From VAZQ01 sp963756715 (GTDB lineage: Bacteria > Pseudomonadota > Alphaproteobacteria > Rhizobiales > Xanthobacteraceae): DNA of 64,000 nt. The DNA lies in the NCBI GenBank assembly GCA_963756715.1, contig CAVWOV010000020.1, forward strand, positions 62,001-126,000. Reading direction: 5' to 3'. Numbering within the stretch: the stretch's first letter is position 1; each line of letters begins with the position of its first letter. The notes below the pieces were generated by a model. It did not search any database. It saw only the letters and a list, made by a program, of their open reading frames with translations, and was not told the DNA's origin. The position numbers were made by a program, and so were the translations under genes. Shown piece by piece: positions 43,615-51,651 of this stretch.

Positions 43615-45210
43615 GTGCGCCAGCGCATTGCGGCCGTCCTCGCAGCAGGCGCGCTGGCGCTCGCGCTACTCGTGCCTGCGTCCGTCGCCTGGGCGCATGC
43701 CACGCTGGTGAAGGCCGAGCCCGCCGATGGCGCCGTCATCGCGCAGGCGCCATCGGCGCTGCGGCTCACCTTCAACGAACCGGTTTCGCCGCTCGCGATC
43801 CGTCTCATAGGTCCGGGCGGCGATGCTGTTGCGCTTCGGTGAAATTGCTGCCGTGGATGCGACCCTCACCATCGCGGTTCCGCCGTTGCCGGACGGAACC
43901 CACGTGCTGAGTTGGCGCGTGATCTCGGCCGACGGGCATCCGGTCGGCGGCTCGCTGATCTTTTCGATCGGAGCGCCGAGCGTGCAGCCGCCGGCCGTGC
44001 ATTGCGTCAACTGACGGACCCGGCCGTTCGAGCGGCGATCTGGGCGGCGAAGCTTGCGATCTACCTCGGGCTGTTCGTCGGCATCGGCGGCGCGTTCTTC
44101 CGGGCGTGGATTGCGTCGCCGGCTTTTTCCGCTGCCGAACCATTGGTCGTGACCGCGCTGGTGGCAGGGCTGATCGCGACACCGCTGTCGGTCGGACTGC
44201 AAGGGCTCGATGCACTCGAATTGCCGCTGCGCGGGATCACGCACGCGGCGGCGTGGAAGACCGGGCTCGAAACCGCCTACGGCCTGACGGCGATCGTCGC
44301 GGCCTTCGCGCTGTTCGCGGCGCTGTTCAGCTTTGCGGCGCAATCTCCACGGCTGGTCCGCTTGCTCGCGCTTTGCGGCCTCATCGGCGTCGGCCTTGCG
44401 CTGGCGCTGAGCGGGCACGCCAGCAACGCCGCGCCGCGGGCCGTCAGCCGCCCTGCGGTCTTTCTACACGGGATCAGCGTGGCGTTCTGGGTCGGATCGC
44501 TGCTGCCACTGTTGGCGTCGCTTCGCGCGCCGCAACCCAACGCGTCGCTGGCGCGGTTCTCGCGCGCAATTCCCGTCCCGCTTGCGCTCATCGCGCTATC
44601 CGGCTTGTGGCTGGCCTACGTCCAACTCGGCCGCGTCGATGCGCTGTGGACCACGGACTATGGCCTCGTGCTCTCCGGAAAGCTCATCGCGGTCGCGGTC
44701 CTGCTCGGCCTGGCGGCGGCGAACCGCTACCTGTTGGTGCCGCGCTATGCCGCAAGGGGAGCCGATGCCGCACGGCCGCTGCGAAGGTCCATCGTGTTCG
44801 AATTCGCCGTCGTGCTGGCAATCCTCGGGCTCGTCGCGTTGTGGCGGTTCACGCCGCCGCCGCGCTCGCTCGCCGCCGCGACGACGGTTTCCATCCATAT
44901 CCACGGCGAGAAGGCGATGGCCCAGATCGAGATCGAGCGTGCGGGGCCAAGCGCGTCGGCGGCCATAACGGTGCTTGACGGCGCGTTCAAGCCGCTTGAC
45001 GCCAAGGAGGTCACGCTGGTGCTGGCCAATCCGGCGGCCGGGATCGAGCCAATACGGCGCGAGGCCGCGCATGGAACCGACGGCACCTGGCGGGTCGATG
45101 ATTTGCGGGTTCCCGTTGCCGGGCGGTGGAACCTGCGCGTGGAAATCCTGATCAGCGATTTCGACAAGGCGATGCTCGACGAAACGGTCAACTTGCCACG
45201 GTTGCCGTGA
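43615..45210 (+). CDS. CopC-CopD fusion (YcnJ-like copper import protein), two frameshifts
   Basis: About 530 residues if the two frame changes are repaired. The CopC domain begins after the signal with HATLVKAEPADGA (N-terminal His copper ligand) and ends with LSWRVISADGHPVGGSLIFS, the D and H copper ligands. One extra base near 43840 splits it. The CopD part starts QLTDPAVRAAIWAAKLAIYL and has about eight membrane helices, followed by a soluble domain ending DEAMLDETVNL-like sequence. One base is missing near 44000. The CopC-CopD fusion occurs in many Bradyrhizobium relatives and in YcnJ. GTG start 10 bases after YcnI. Confidence 0.85.
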
Positions 45211-45244
45211 GCATCGGGCAGGTTCCGCCGCCTCAATCCCGTCA

Positions 45245-45265
45245 CCCGCGCCGCTGCGGCGCGGG
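45245..45265 (+). terminator. GC-rich hairpin after the copper locus
   Basis: CCCGCGCC (45245-45252) pairs with GGCGCGGG (45258-45265), followed by CTTTA. It lies 35 bases after the CopC-CopD stop. Likely terminator of the DUF2946-YcnI-CopCD operon. Confidence 0.65.
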
Positions 45266-45380
45266 CTTTACCTTGCCTTAGTCACGATTCAGTCAAATTT
45301 TCGCAATCGCTCAAACCATTGCCGCAGTACCGCGTTGGCCCATCGGGTAGAGCGAGAGCAATGCGGCAGGAGAGGCGAAA

Positions 45381-45822
45381 ATGATTGGGGTAAGTTCCGG
45401 GGCTGGTATCCATCGAAAAGCGGGCGAGCGTTCTTCTGGTCGAGGACGAGCCACTGATCAGCGAACTCGCCGCCGAAGCGCTGGCGGAACAGGGGTTCGA
45501 GGTCGAGACGGTCGACAATGCGAGCGATGCGCTGCGACGCCTGAACTCAGGTTTGCCTATCGATATTCTATTTACTGACGTTAATCTGAAAGGCGCGATG
45601 GACGGCGGTGCCTTGGCGCGGCGTGCGCGGGAACTCCGGCCTGGCTTGCCGGTGATGTACACGTCCGGCCGCCCTTCGGCGATCCAGCAGTTGCAGCCGG
45701 TCGAAGGCGCGATGTTCGTGCCCAAGCCCTACGACCCTTTCAATGTCGGTCCCTTGCTGGATTACCTCGTTTCGATCAGCCGGATGCCGACACTCGATGC
45801 GACCGAGCTTTCCCCGGCGTGA
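45381..45822 (+). CDS. Single-domain response regulator receiver protein
   Basis: A CheY-like receiver of about 146 residues with no output domain. The phosphoacceptor aspartate is in ILFTDVNLKG, acidic residues in LLVEDEPL, the threonine/serine in MYTSGRP and the lysine in FVPKPYDP. ATG at 45381 has AGGAGAGG upstream, but the frame shifts near 45411, where one extra base separates MIGVSSGAG from SIEKRASVLLVEDEP. No histidine kinase is adjacent. Such stand-alone receivers relay phosphate or bind partners; target unknown. Confidence 0.8.
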
Positions 45823-45837
45823 ACCGCTGGGGCCCGG

Positions 45838-46590
45838 TCATGCGCCCAGCTTTTTGATCAGGTCCATCGGCACCGGGAACACCAGCGTCGAGGTCTTGTC
45901 GCCGGCGATGTGTTGCAGCGCCGTCAAGTAGCGTAGCTGCATCGCTTCGGAATGATTGGCCATGATGGCTCCGGCCTGCGCGAGCTTTTCAGCGGCCTGC
46001 AGCTCGCCTTCGGCATCGATCACCTTGGCGCGGCGCATCCGCTCGGCTTCCGCCTGCCGGGCGATCGCCCGCACCATGGTTTCGTTGAGGTCGACCTGCT
46101 TGAGTTCGACGATGGAGACCTTGATGCCCCAGCCGTCGGTCTGCTCGTCGAGGATTCGCCGGATATCGGAATTGAGCTTCTCGCGCTCCGCCAGCATGGA
46201 GTCGAGATCGTGCTGCCCGAGCACGGAGCGCAGCGTGGTCTGCGCCAATTGACTGGTCGCGGCGTCGAACTGCTCGACCTGGATGATCGCTTTTTCCGGA
46301 TCGATGACCCGGTAGTAGACCACCGCGTTGACCCGCACCGTCACGTTGTCGCGCGAGATCACGTCCTGTGGCGGGACGTCGAGCAGCCGGGTGCGCAGAT
46401 CGACGCGCACCATCTGCTGGACGAACGGGACGATGATAATGATGCCAGGGCCTTTTACCTTCCACAGCCGCCCGAGCAGGAACACTACGCCGCGCTCGTA
46501 TTCGCGCAGGATGCGGAACGAGTAGAGCAGCAGGATGACGATCGCGACGATCGGTATCAGACCGCCGGACCAGGCTGGAAAACCAAACAT
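45838..46590 (-). CDS. Slipin (SPFH/stomatin-like) family protein
   Basis: A 250-residue SPFH protein. One N-terminal helix (GGLIPIVAIVILLLYSFRIL) precedes the band-7 domain: EYERGVVFLLGRLWKVKGPG, VDLRTRLLDVPPQDVISRDN, VVYYRVIDPEKAIIQVEQF and TTLRSVLGQHDLDSMLAERE. A coiled-coil ARQAEAERMRRAKVIDAEGE follows. It pairs with the NfeD gene upstream on the same strand; NfeD proteases cleave slipins in the known archaeal pair. GGAG precedes the start at 46590. The two genes are separated by 116 bases holding two palindromic repeats. Confidence 0.9.
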   Translation of the reverse strand: MFGFPAWSGGLIPIVAIVILLLYSFRILREYERGVVFLLGRLWKVKGPGIIIIVPFVQQMVRVDLRTRLLDVPPQDVISRDNVTVRVNAVVYYRVIDPEKAIIQVEQFDAATSQLAQTTLRSVLGQHDLDSMLAEREKLNSDIRRILDEQTDGWGIKVSIVELKQVDLNETMVRAIARQAEAERMRRAKVIDAEGELQAAEKLAQAGAIMANHSEAMQLRYLTALQHIAGDKTSTLVFPVPMDLIKKLGA

Positions 46591-46608
46591 GTGACGTCTC
46601 CTCTCCGA

Positions 46609-46655
46609 AGCATGATTCCGAAAAGTGGACACCGGTTTTCGGAACAGATCATGCT
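46609..46655. repeat. Rhizobiales dispersed palindrome, AGCATGATTCCGAAAA type
   Basis: AGCATGATTCCGAAAA (46609-46624) faces TTTTCGG (46636-46642) and ATCATGCT (46648-46655). The sequence matches a repeat scattered through Rhizobiales genomes, centred on GTGGACACCGGTTTTCGG. It lies in the nfeD-slipin spacer. Confidence 0.75.
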
Positions 46656-46667
46656 CAAACGAATGAA

Positions 46668-46710
46668 CTAGACCATGATCCGATCCGAATCGGATCGGAT
46701 CATGGTCTAG
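46668..46710. repeat. Near-perfect 21-bp-arm palindrome between nfeD and slipin
   Basis: CTAGACCATGATCCGATCCGA-type left arm (46668-46688) is fully complementary to 46690-46710 around one central A. It overlaps the nfeD stop codon (46707-46709). With no loop it would extrude as a cruciform or form a long RNA hairpin. It could end nfeD transcripts or shield them, but no T-run follows. Confidence 0.75.
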
Positions 46711-48098
46711 GATTCAACGATCAGGGTCAGCCCTTCGCGGCCGGTCACCCGCACCAGATCCTTCGGCTTCAGCGATTGGGCGCCGCGTGCCGACCAGATT
46801 TCGCCGAGCACGCGGACCTGGCCGCTCGATCCGTGCCACTCCACGACCTCGCCGCGGCTGCCGATCATCTGTTCGGCGCCGGTCGCGGGCGGACGCCGGC
46901 GCGCTTTCATGGCGGCGCCAAGGATGCCGAAGACGAGACCTGCGGTCGTGAGCGCGAAGCCGATGATCAGGGGCATCGATACCGCGATTTCGACATCGCT
47001 ATCGGCGCCCTCGAACAGGAAGATGCCGCCGACGACGAACGCCACCAGCCCGCCGAGACCGAGTATGCCGAAGCCGGGCGTCAGCGCCTCGGCGATCATC
47101 AGCGCAATGCCGAGAACGAGCAGCCCGAGCGCCCCATAATGCACGGGGAGCGCCGTCAGCGCGGTCAACGCCAGGATCAAGCTGATGGCGCCGATGACGC
47201 CGGGAAAGAATGTGCCGGGATGCCAGAATTCCAGCAGAATGCCGTAAAAGCCGATCATCAGCAGGAGGAAGGCGATGTTCGGATCGGCAATCGCCGACAG
47301 CGCGCGGGTACGCCAGTCGGGCTCATAGGTGACGATGGTGGCGCCCTTGGTCGCGAGCGTCACCTCCTTGTTGTCGACCGTCACCTTGCGGCCGTCGGCC
47401 TGCGCCAGGAGGTCATCGACGCTGCCTGCGACGATCTCGATGACGTTGTCCTTGAGCGCCTCGGGGGCCGTCAGGGTCGCGGCGTCGCGCACGGCCTTTT
47501 CCGCCCATTCGACGTTTCGGGCGCGCAATTGCGCGAGGCTGCGCAGCATCGCCACCATGTCATTGATGGCCTTGCGCTGCGGAGCCGTGGTCTCGCTGTC
47601 GGATTTCTTGTCCTTCTCTTTCGGCTGTTCTTTCGGTTGCGGCAAGCCCGGCAGGCCGCCCAGTTCGACCGGGGTCGCGGCGCCGATATTGGTGCCGGGC
47701 GCCATCGCGGCGAGGTTGGACGCATAGGTGATGTAGGTACCGGCTGACGCCGCGCGTGCGCCGCTCGGCGCCACGTAGACGATGACCGGGACCGGCGATG
47801 CGACCATTGCTTTGATGATCTCACGGGTCGACGACACAAGACCGCCTGGCGTGTCGAGCCGCACAATCAGCGCGCTGGCTTTCTCGGTTCGCGCCTTGTC
47901 GATCGCGCGCGCGATCTGCCGCGCGGTCGCGACGCCGATGATGCCGTTGACGTCGGTGAGGAAGACGCGCGGCGCGGGTTGTGCCGGTTGCGCGCGAAGC
48001 GCTGGCGCGCAGGCGGCGGCGGCCAGCAGCAGCCAGATGCACGGACGCGAGTATCTTCGCAATATCGCAGCCGCAGCCAAGATCGCAGTCGCCGCCAT
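46707..48098 (-). CDS. NfeD-type membrane serine protease (ClpP-like)
   Basis: A 463-residue long-form NfeD. The signal is followed by a ClpP-class protease domain: VFLTDVNGIIGVATARQIAR, ALIVRLDTPGGLVSSTREII, PSGARAASAGTYITYASNLA. The serine in AASAG (about residue 118) is the nucleophile; the lysine in QRKAIND (about 176) is the likely base, spaced wider than usual by a charged low-complexity insert (PKEQPKEKDKKSD). About five membrane helices and a C-terminal OB domain follow. It is the known protease partner of slipins, and a slipin gene is next. The start at 48098 has GAGGG upstream. Confidence 0.88.
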   Translation of the reverse strand: MAATAILAAAAILRRYSRPCIWLLLAAAACAPALRAQPAQPAPRVFLTDVNGIIGVATARQIARAIDKARTEKASALIVRLDTPGGLVSSTREIIKAMVASPVPVIVYVAPSGARAASAGTYITYASNLAAMAPGTNIGAATPVELGGLPGLPQPKEQPKEKDKKSDSETTAPQRKAINDMVAMLRSLAQLRARNVEWAEKAVRDAATLTAPEALKDNVIEIVAGSVDDLLAQADGRKVTVDNKEVTLATKGATIVTYEPDWRTRALSAIADPNIAFLLLMIGFYGILLEFWHPGTFFPGVIGAISLILALTALTALPVHYGALGLLVLGIALMIAEALTPGFGILGLGGLVAFVVGGIFLFEGADSDVEIAVSMPLIIGFALTTAGLVFGILGAAMKARRRPPATGAEQMIGSRGEVVEWHGSSGQVRVLGEIWSARGAQSLKPKDLVRVTGREGLTLIVES

Positions 48099-48245
48099 AG
48101 GACCCTCGCGGAGCCATCGGCTTCATCGCCGCTCGGATTCGTGCGGCGCAAACTCACGGTATCAAACTATATAGCGTCTTGGCGGTGCGAAACGATCCCC
48201 ACCGCACTTTACCCGGCTGGTATGTTGCATCGCGGAAGGGGATTG

Positions 48246-49598
48246 TCAGTCTGCCATCCCGCCGCGGCCGAGAAACTCCTCCAGCCAGTGGATGTGGTAG
48301 TCGCCGTCGATGATTTCCTTCTCGCGCACCAGTGCGCGAAACAGCGGCAGCGTGGTCTCGATGCCGTCGACCACGAACTCGTCGAGCGCGCGCTTGAGCC
48401 GCATCAGGCACTCGCCGCGCGTCTTGCCGTGGACGATGAGCTTGCCAACAAGCGAGTCGTAATAGGGCGGGATGGTGTAGCCGTGGTAGACGGCGGAATC
48501 GACGCGCACGCCAAGACCGCCCGGCGGATGATAGTGCACGATCTTTCCGGGTGAGGGCCGGAACGACACCGGGTTCTCCGCATTGATGCGGCACTCGATG
48601 GCGTGACCGTGAAACGTCACGTCGTTCTGCGTGAGCGTGAGTTCGCCGCCGGCCGCGACCCGGATCTGTTCCAGCACCAGATCGATGTCGGTGATCATCT
48701 CGGTCACCGGATGTTCGACCTGGATGCGCGTGTTCATCTCGATGAAATAAAACTGTCCATCTTCATAGAGGAACTCGACCGTGCCGACGCCAAGATATTT
48801 CAGTTCGCACATCGCCTTCGCGACCGTCTCGCCGATCGCCCTGCGGGCGGCGTCGTTGAGGGCGGGCGAGGGGCTTTCTTCCCATACTTTCTGATGGCGC
48901 CGCTGCAGCGAGCAGTCGCGTTCGCCGAGATGGATGGCATGGCCCTCGCCGTCGCCGAGTACCTGAATCTCGATGTGACGCGGCCGCGTCAGGTATTTTT
49001 CGAGATAGACGGCGTCGTCGCCAAAGGCGGCCTTCGCCTCCGCGCGCGCCGTAGCGAGCGCCTCGGAGAGCTTTTCCGGCGTCTCGGCAACCTTCATGCC
49101 GCGTCCCCCGCCGCCGGCCGCCGCCTTGATCAGTACCGGGAAGCCGATCTCGCGCGCCATCGCGAGTGCTTCCTGGTCGGAGGTAACGCCGCCATCGGAG
49201 CCCGGCACCACCGGGATGCCGAGCCGCAGCGCGGTGCGCTTGGCCTCGATCTTGTCGCCCATCAGCCGGATATGCGCGGGCTTGGGGCCGATGAAATGGA
49301 TGCCGTGCTCGCCGAGGATTTCGGCAAAGCGCGCGTTCTCCGAGAGAAAGCCGTAGCCCGGATGCACCGCGTCGGCGCCGGTGATCTCGCAGGCGGTGAG
49401 CAGCGCCGGCACGTTGAGATAGCTGTCGCGCGCGGGCGGCGGGCCGATGCACACGCTCTCGTCGGCGAGCCGCACATGCATGGCGTCCTCGTCAGCGGTC
49501 GAATGTACCGCGACGGTGGCAATGCCGAGTTCCTTGCACGCGCGCAAAACGCGCAGCGCAATCTCACCGCGGTTGGCTATGAGGATTTTTTCAAACAT
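48246..49598 (-). CDS. accC: Acetyl-CoA carboxylase, biotin carboxylase subunit
   Basis: A 450-residue biotin carboxylase that uses ATP and bicarbonate to carboxylate biotin on AccB, the first step of fatty-acid synthesis. Landmarks: MFEKILIANRGEIALRVLRA, GYGFLSENARFAEI, the glycine-rich loop KAAAGGGGRGMKV, ERDCSLQRRHQKVWEESPSP, FIEMNTRIQVEHPVTEMITD and ECRINAENP. Full length, no frame breaks. accB lies upstream on the same strand, 104 bases away. Confidence 0.95.
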   Translation of the reverse strand: MFEKILIANRGEIALRVLRACKELGIATVAVHSTADEDAMHVRLADESVCIGPPPARDSYLNVPALLTACEITGADAVHPGYGFLSENARFAEILGEHGIHFIGPKPAHIRLMGDKIEAKRTALRLGIPVVPGSDGGVTSDQEALAMAREIGFPVLIKAAAGGGGRGMKVAETPEKLSEALATARAEAKAAFGDDAVYLEKYLTRPRHIEIQVLGDGEGHAIHLGERDCSLQRRHQKVWEESPSPALNDAARRAIGETVAKAMCELKYLGVGTVEFLYEDGQFYFIEMNTRIQVEHPVTEMITDIDLVLEQIRVAAGGELTLTQNDVTFHGHAIECRINAENPVSFRPSPGKIVHYHPPGGLGVRVDSAVYHGYTIPPYYDSLVGKLIVHGKTRGECLMRLKRALDEFVVDGIETTLPLFRALVREKEIIDGDYHIHWLEEFLGRGGMAD

Positions 49599-49619
49599 CT
49601 GACCGGGAAGTGGCGAAAA

Positions 49620-49694
49620 GCGAATAGCGAATAGTGGACAAAAGCGATCATGGGCTGTTGCTCACCATGCGCTACTGCGCCATTCGCTATTCGC
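49620..49694. repeat. Inverted repeat in the accB-accC spacer
   Basis: GCGAATAGCGAAT (49620-49632) is complementary to ATTCGCTATTCGC (49682-49694) with a 49-base loop. The GAATAGCGAATAG motif is itself repeated in tandem. It could attenuate accC relative to accB. Confidence 0.6.
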
Positions 49695-49702
49695 CAACTC
49701 GC

Positions 49703-50179
49703 TCATTCGATAATCATCAGCGGTTCGCCGAATTCGACCGGCTGGCCGTCCTCGATCAGGATCTGGAGCACCGTGCCGGCACGCGGGGCAGGGATCTGGT
49801 TCATCGTCTTCATCGCCTCGATGATCAGCAGCGTTTCGCCTGCCTCCACCCGGCTGCCGACATCGACGAACGGCCGTGCGCCGGGCTCCGGCCCGATATA
49901 GGCGGTGCCGACCATCGGCGATGTCACGACGCCGGGATGCTTGGCGGGATCGACCGGCGGCGCGCCATCGGTGCCGAATAAGGCTGCCGGAACGTCCGTG
50001 CCTACCGGCTGGGGCGCGGCCGCCGCGACCACCTGCGTCCGGCGCGCCACGCGTACGCGCTGGCCGTCGCGCTCGAATTCGATCTCGGTAAGGCCGGTCT
50101 CGTCGAGAAGTTGCGCGAGTTCGCGGATCAACGCATGGTCGACCGCGGGTTTCTCCTTGTTCTTGCGTTCGCCCGCCAC
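49703..50179 (-). CDS. accB: Acetyl-CoA carboxylase, biotin carboxyl carrier protein
   Basis: A 158-residue BCCP. Features: LIRELAQLLDETGLTEIEFE at the N-terminus, an alanine/proline linker, and the biotinyl domain with SPMVGTAYIGPEPGARPFVD and IIEAMKTMNQIPAPRAGTV. The lysine of EAMKT is biotinylated; canonical EAMKM has Met here replaced by Thr-Met. GTG start at 50179. It follows aroQ by four bases, so aroQ-accB-accC is one operon. Confidence 0.95.
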   Translation of the reverse strand: MAGERKNKEKPAVDHALIRELAQLLDETGLTEIEFERDGQRVRVARRTQVVAAAAPQPVGTDVPAALFGTDGAPPVDPAKHPGVVTSPMVGTAYIGPEPGARPFVDVGSRVEAGETLLIIEAMKTMNQIPAPRAGTVLQILIEDGQPVEFGEPLMIIE

Positions 50180-50183
50180 TGGT

Positions 50184-50639
50184 TCAGCCCTTACGCCGCA
50201 TGCCGGTCATCGCCGCAAGCCCGTCGATTGCGAGTGCATAGCCGTCGATGCCGAAGCCGCAGAGACTAGCCTTGGCCACCGGCGCGACGTGAGACACGTG
50301 CCGAAAGCTTTCACGCGCGAAAATGTTGCTGATGTGGACTTCGATCACCGGCACTTCGACGGCCGCGATGGCGTCACGGAGCGATACTGAGGTGTGGGTC
50401 AGCCCGCCCGGATTGATGACGACGCCGGCAGCCTTCTTGGCGCCTGCCTCGTGGATCCAGTCGATCAGTTCGCCCTCATGGTTCGTCTGGTGGAACTCGA
50501 TCCCCATGCCGTGGGGCTTCGCCTGCTTGCGGCATAGCGCTTCGACGTCGCTCAGCGTCGCGCTGCCGTAGGTTTCGGGCTCGCGCGTTCCGAGAAGATT
50601 CAAGTTTGGGCCGTTGAGGACGTAGATGGTTTTCGCCAT
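50184..50639 (-). CDS. aroQ: 3-dehydroquinate dehydratase, type II
   Basis: A 151-residue type II dehydroquinase of the shikimate pathway. Landmarks: IYVLNGPNLNLLGTREPETY, HQTNHEGELIDWIHEA, INPGGLTHTSVSLRDAIAAV and VIEVHISNIFARE. The tyrosine of EPETYG and the histidine of EVHIS are the catalytic residues. The start at 50639 (MAKTIYVLNGPN) fits the family. First gene of the aroQ-accB-accC operon, typical of Rhizobiales. Confidence 0.94.
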   Translation of the reverse strand: MAKTIYVLNGPNLNLLGTREPETYGSATLSDVEALCRKQAKPHGMGIEFHQTNHEGELIDWIHEAGAKKAAGVVINPGGLTHTSVSLRDAIAAVEVPVIEVHISNIFARESFRHVSHVAPVAKASLCGFGIDGYALAIDGLAAMTGMRRKG

Positions 50640-50853
50640 GGACCGGCTGAGCAGCGACAAAACGACGCCGCTCTTATAAGGGCCGGACAGTGAAAGGGAA
50701 AGCGCCGGGGAAACCGGAACTCAACCACCGGCGCTAGACGCCGATGGCCTTGGTTTGTGCTGCTTTTGTACTACGAGGCAAGCGGATCGCCCGCTTGCCT
50801 CGTCAGAACGCGCTGCCGACAGAGGTGAGCCCGGCACGGGCCCGGAGCGCGGC

Positions 50854-51630
50854 TCAGCAGGTTGCCTTGCCGCAACGCGCGCTGTTCACCCGCTCCTTGA
50901 GCGTCTTCAAGCCGACCGCCCCGACCACTACATCGGAGCCGACCACATAGCTCGGCGTGCCGTTGAGACCGAGCGACTCGGCGAGCTTCATGCTTTCCTC
51001 GATCTGCGCCTTCACCTCGGCGCTCGCGAAGTCCTTCTCGATGCGCGCAGTGTCGAACCCGACCTCCTTGGCGACCGCCATGGCCCGCGCCTTGTCGGCC
51101 GGTCCGCGGCCGCCGAGCAGCTTCTGATGGAACTCGAGGTACTTCTTGCCACCGGTCTTGTCCTGCATACGCACGGCCGCTGCGACTTGCGCCGCCTGCA
51201 CCGAGCCTTCGCCCAGCACGGGGAACTCCTTCAACACGAATTTGAGCTTCCCATCGTTCTTGATGAGATCGAGCATGTCGGTCATCGCGCGTTTGCAGTA
51301 GCCGCAGTTGTAGTCGAAGAACTCGACGATCGTGACGTCTCCCTGCGGATTCCCTACGGTAACTTGGTGCGGGGAATTGAAAATCGTCTCGGCATGTTCC
51401 TTGACCGCGGCGCGATGCTTCTCGGCCTCGGCCGCGGCTTGTTTCTTCTCCAGCTCGGCCATGACGTCCTGGAGCAGTTCGGGATGGGTCAAGAGGTAAT
51501 TCTTGATGATCCCTTCGATCTCACCGCGCTGCGCGGGCGTGATCGTTTGGGCATGCGCGACCGGAGCGATCGGCAAGGCCAGCAGACCTGCAATCAGCGC
51601 AGCGGTGAAGGGGCGGTGCTCAAGTCGCAT
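50854..51630 (-). CDS. DsbA family thiol:disulfide oxidoreductase
   Basis: A 258-residue exported protein. The signal ends near VAHAQTI. A helical N-terminal extension (about residues 30-85, with LLQDVMAELEKKQAAAEAEK) precedes a thioredoxin-fold domain with VEFFDYNCGYCKRAM (CxxC at about 109-112) and the cis-proline GTPSYVVG. This DsbA/ScsC-like subfamily with N-terminal extension can act as an oligomeric isomerase or oxidase. It lies between aroQ and an M48 protease. Confidence 0.88.
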   Translation of the reverse strand: MRLEHRPFTAALIAGLLALPIAPVAHAQTITPAQRGEIEGIIKNYLLTHPELLQDVMAELEKKQAAAEAEKHRAAVKEHAETIFNSPHQVTVGNPQGDVTIVEFFDYNCGYCKRAMTDMLDLIKNDGKLKFVLKEFPVLGEGSVQAAQVAAAVRMQDKTGGKKYLEFHQKLLGGRGPADKARAMAVAKEVGFDTARIEKDFASAEVKAQIEESMKLAESLGLNGTPSYVVGSDVVVGAVGLKTLKERVNSARCGKATC

Positions 51631-51651
51631 TGTCTCTTTTCCTTCCTGACG

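Noticed and set aside
43912..45210. CopD read as a separate gene from an upstream start
   Set aside because: Its first 30 codons overlap the CopC domain in another frame and are not CopD-like. The CopC-CopD fusion with one missing base near 44000 explains the data better.
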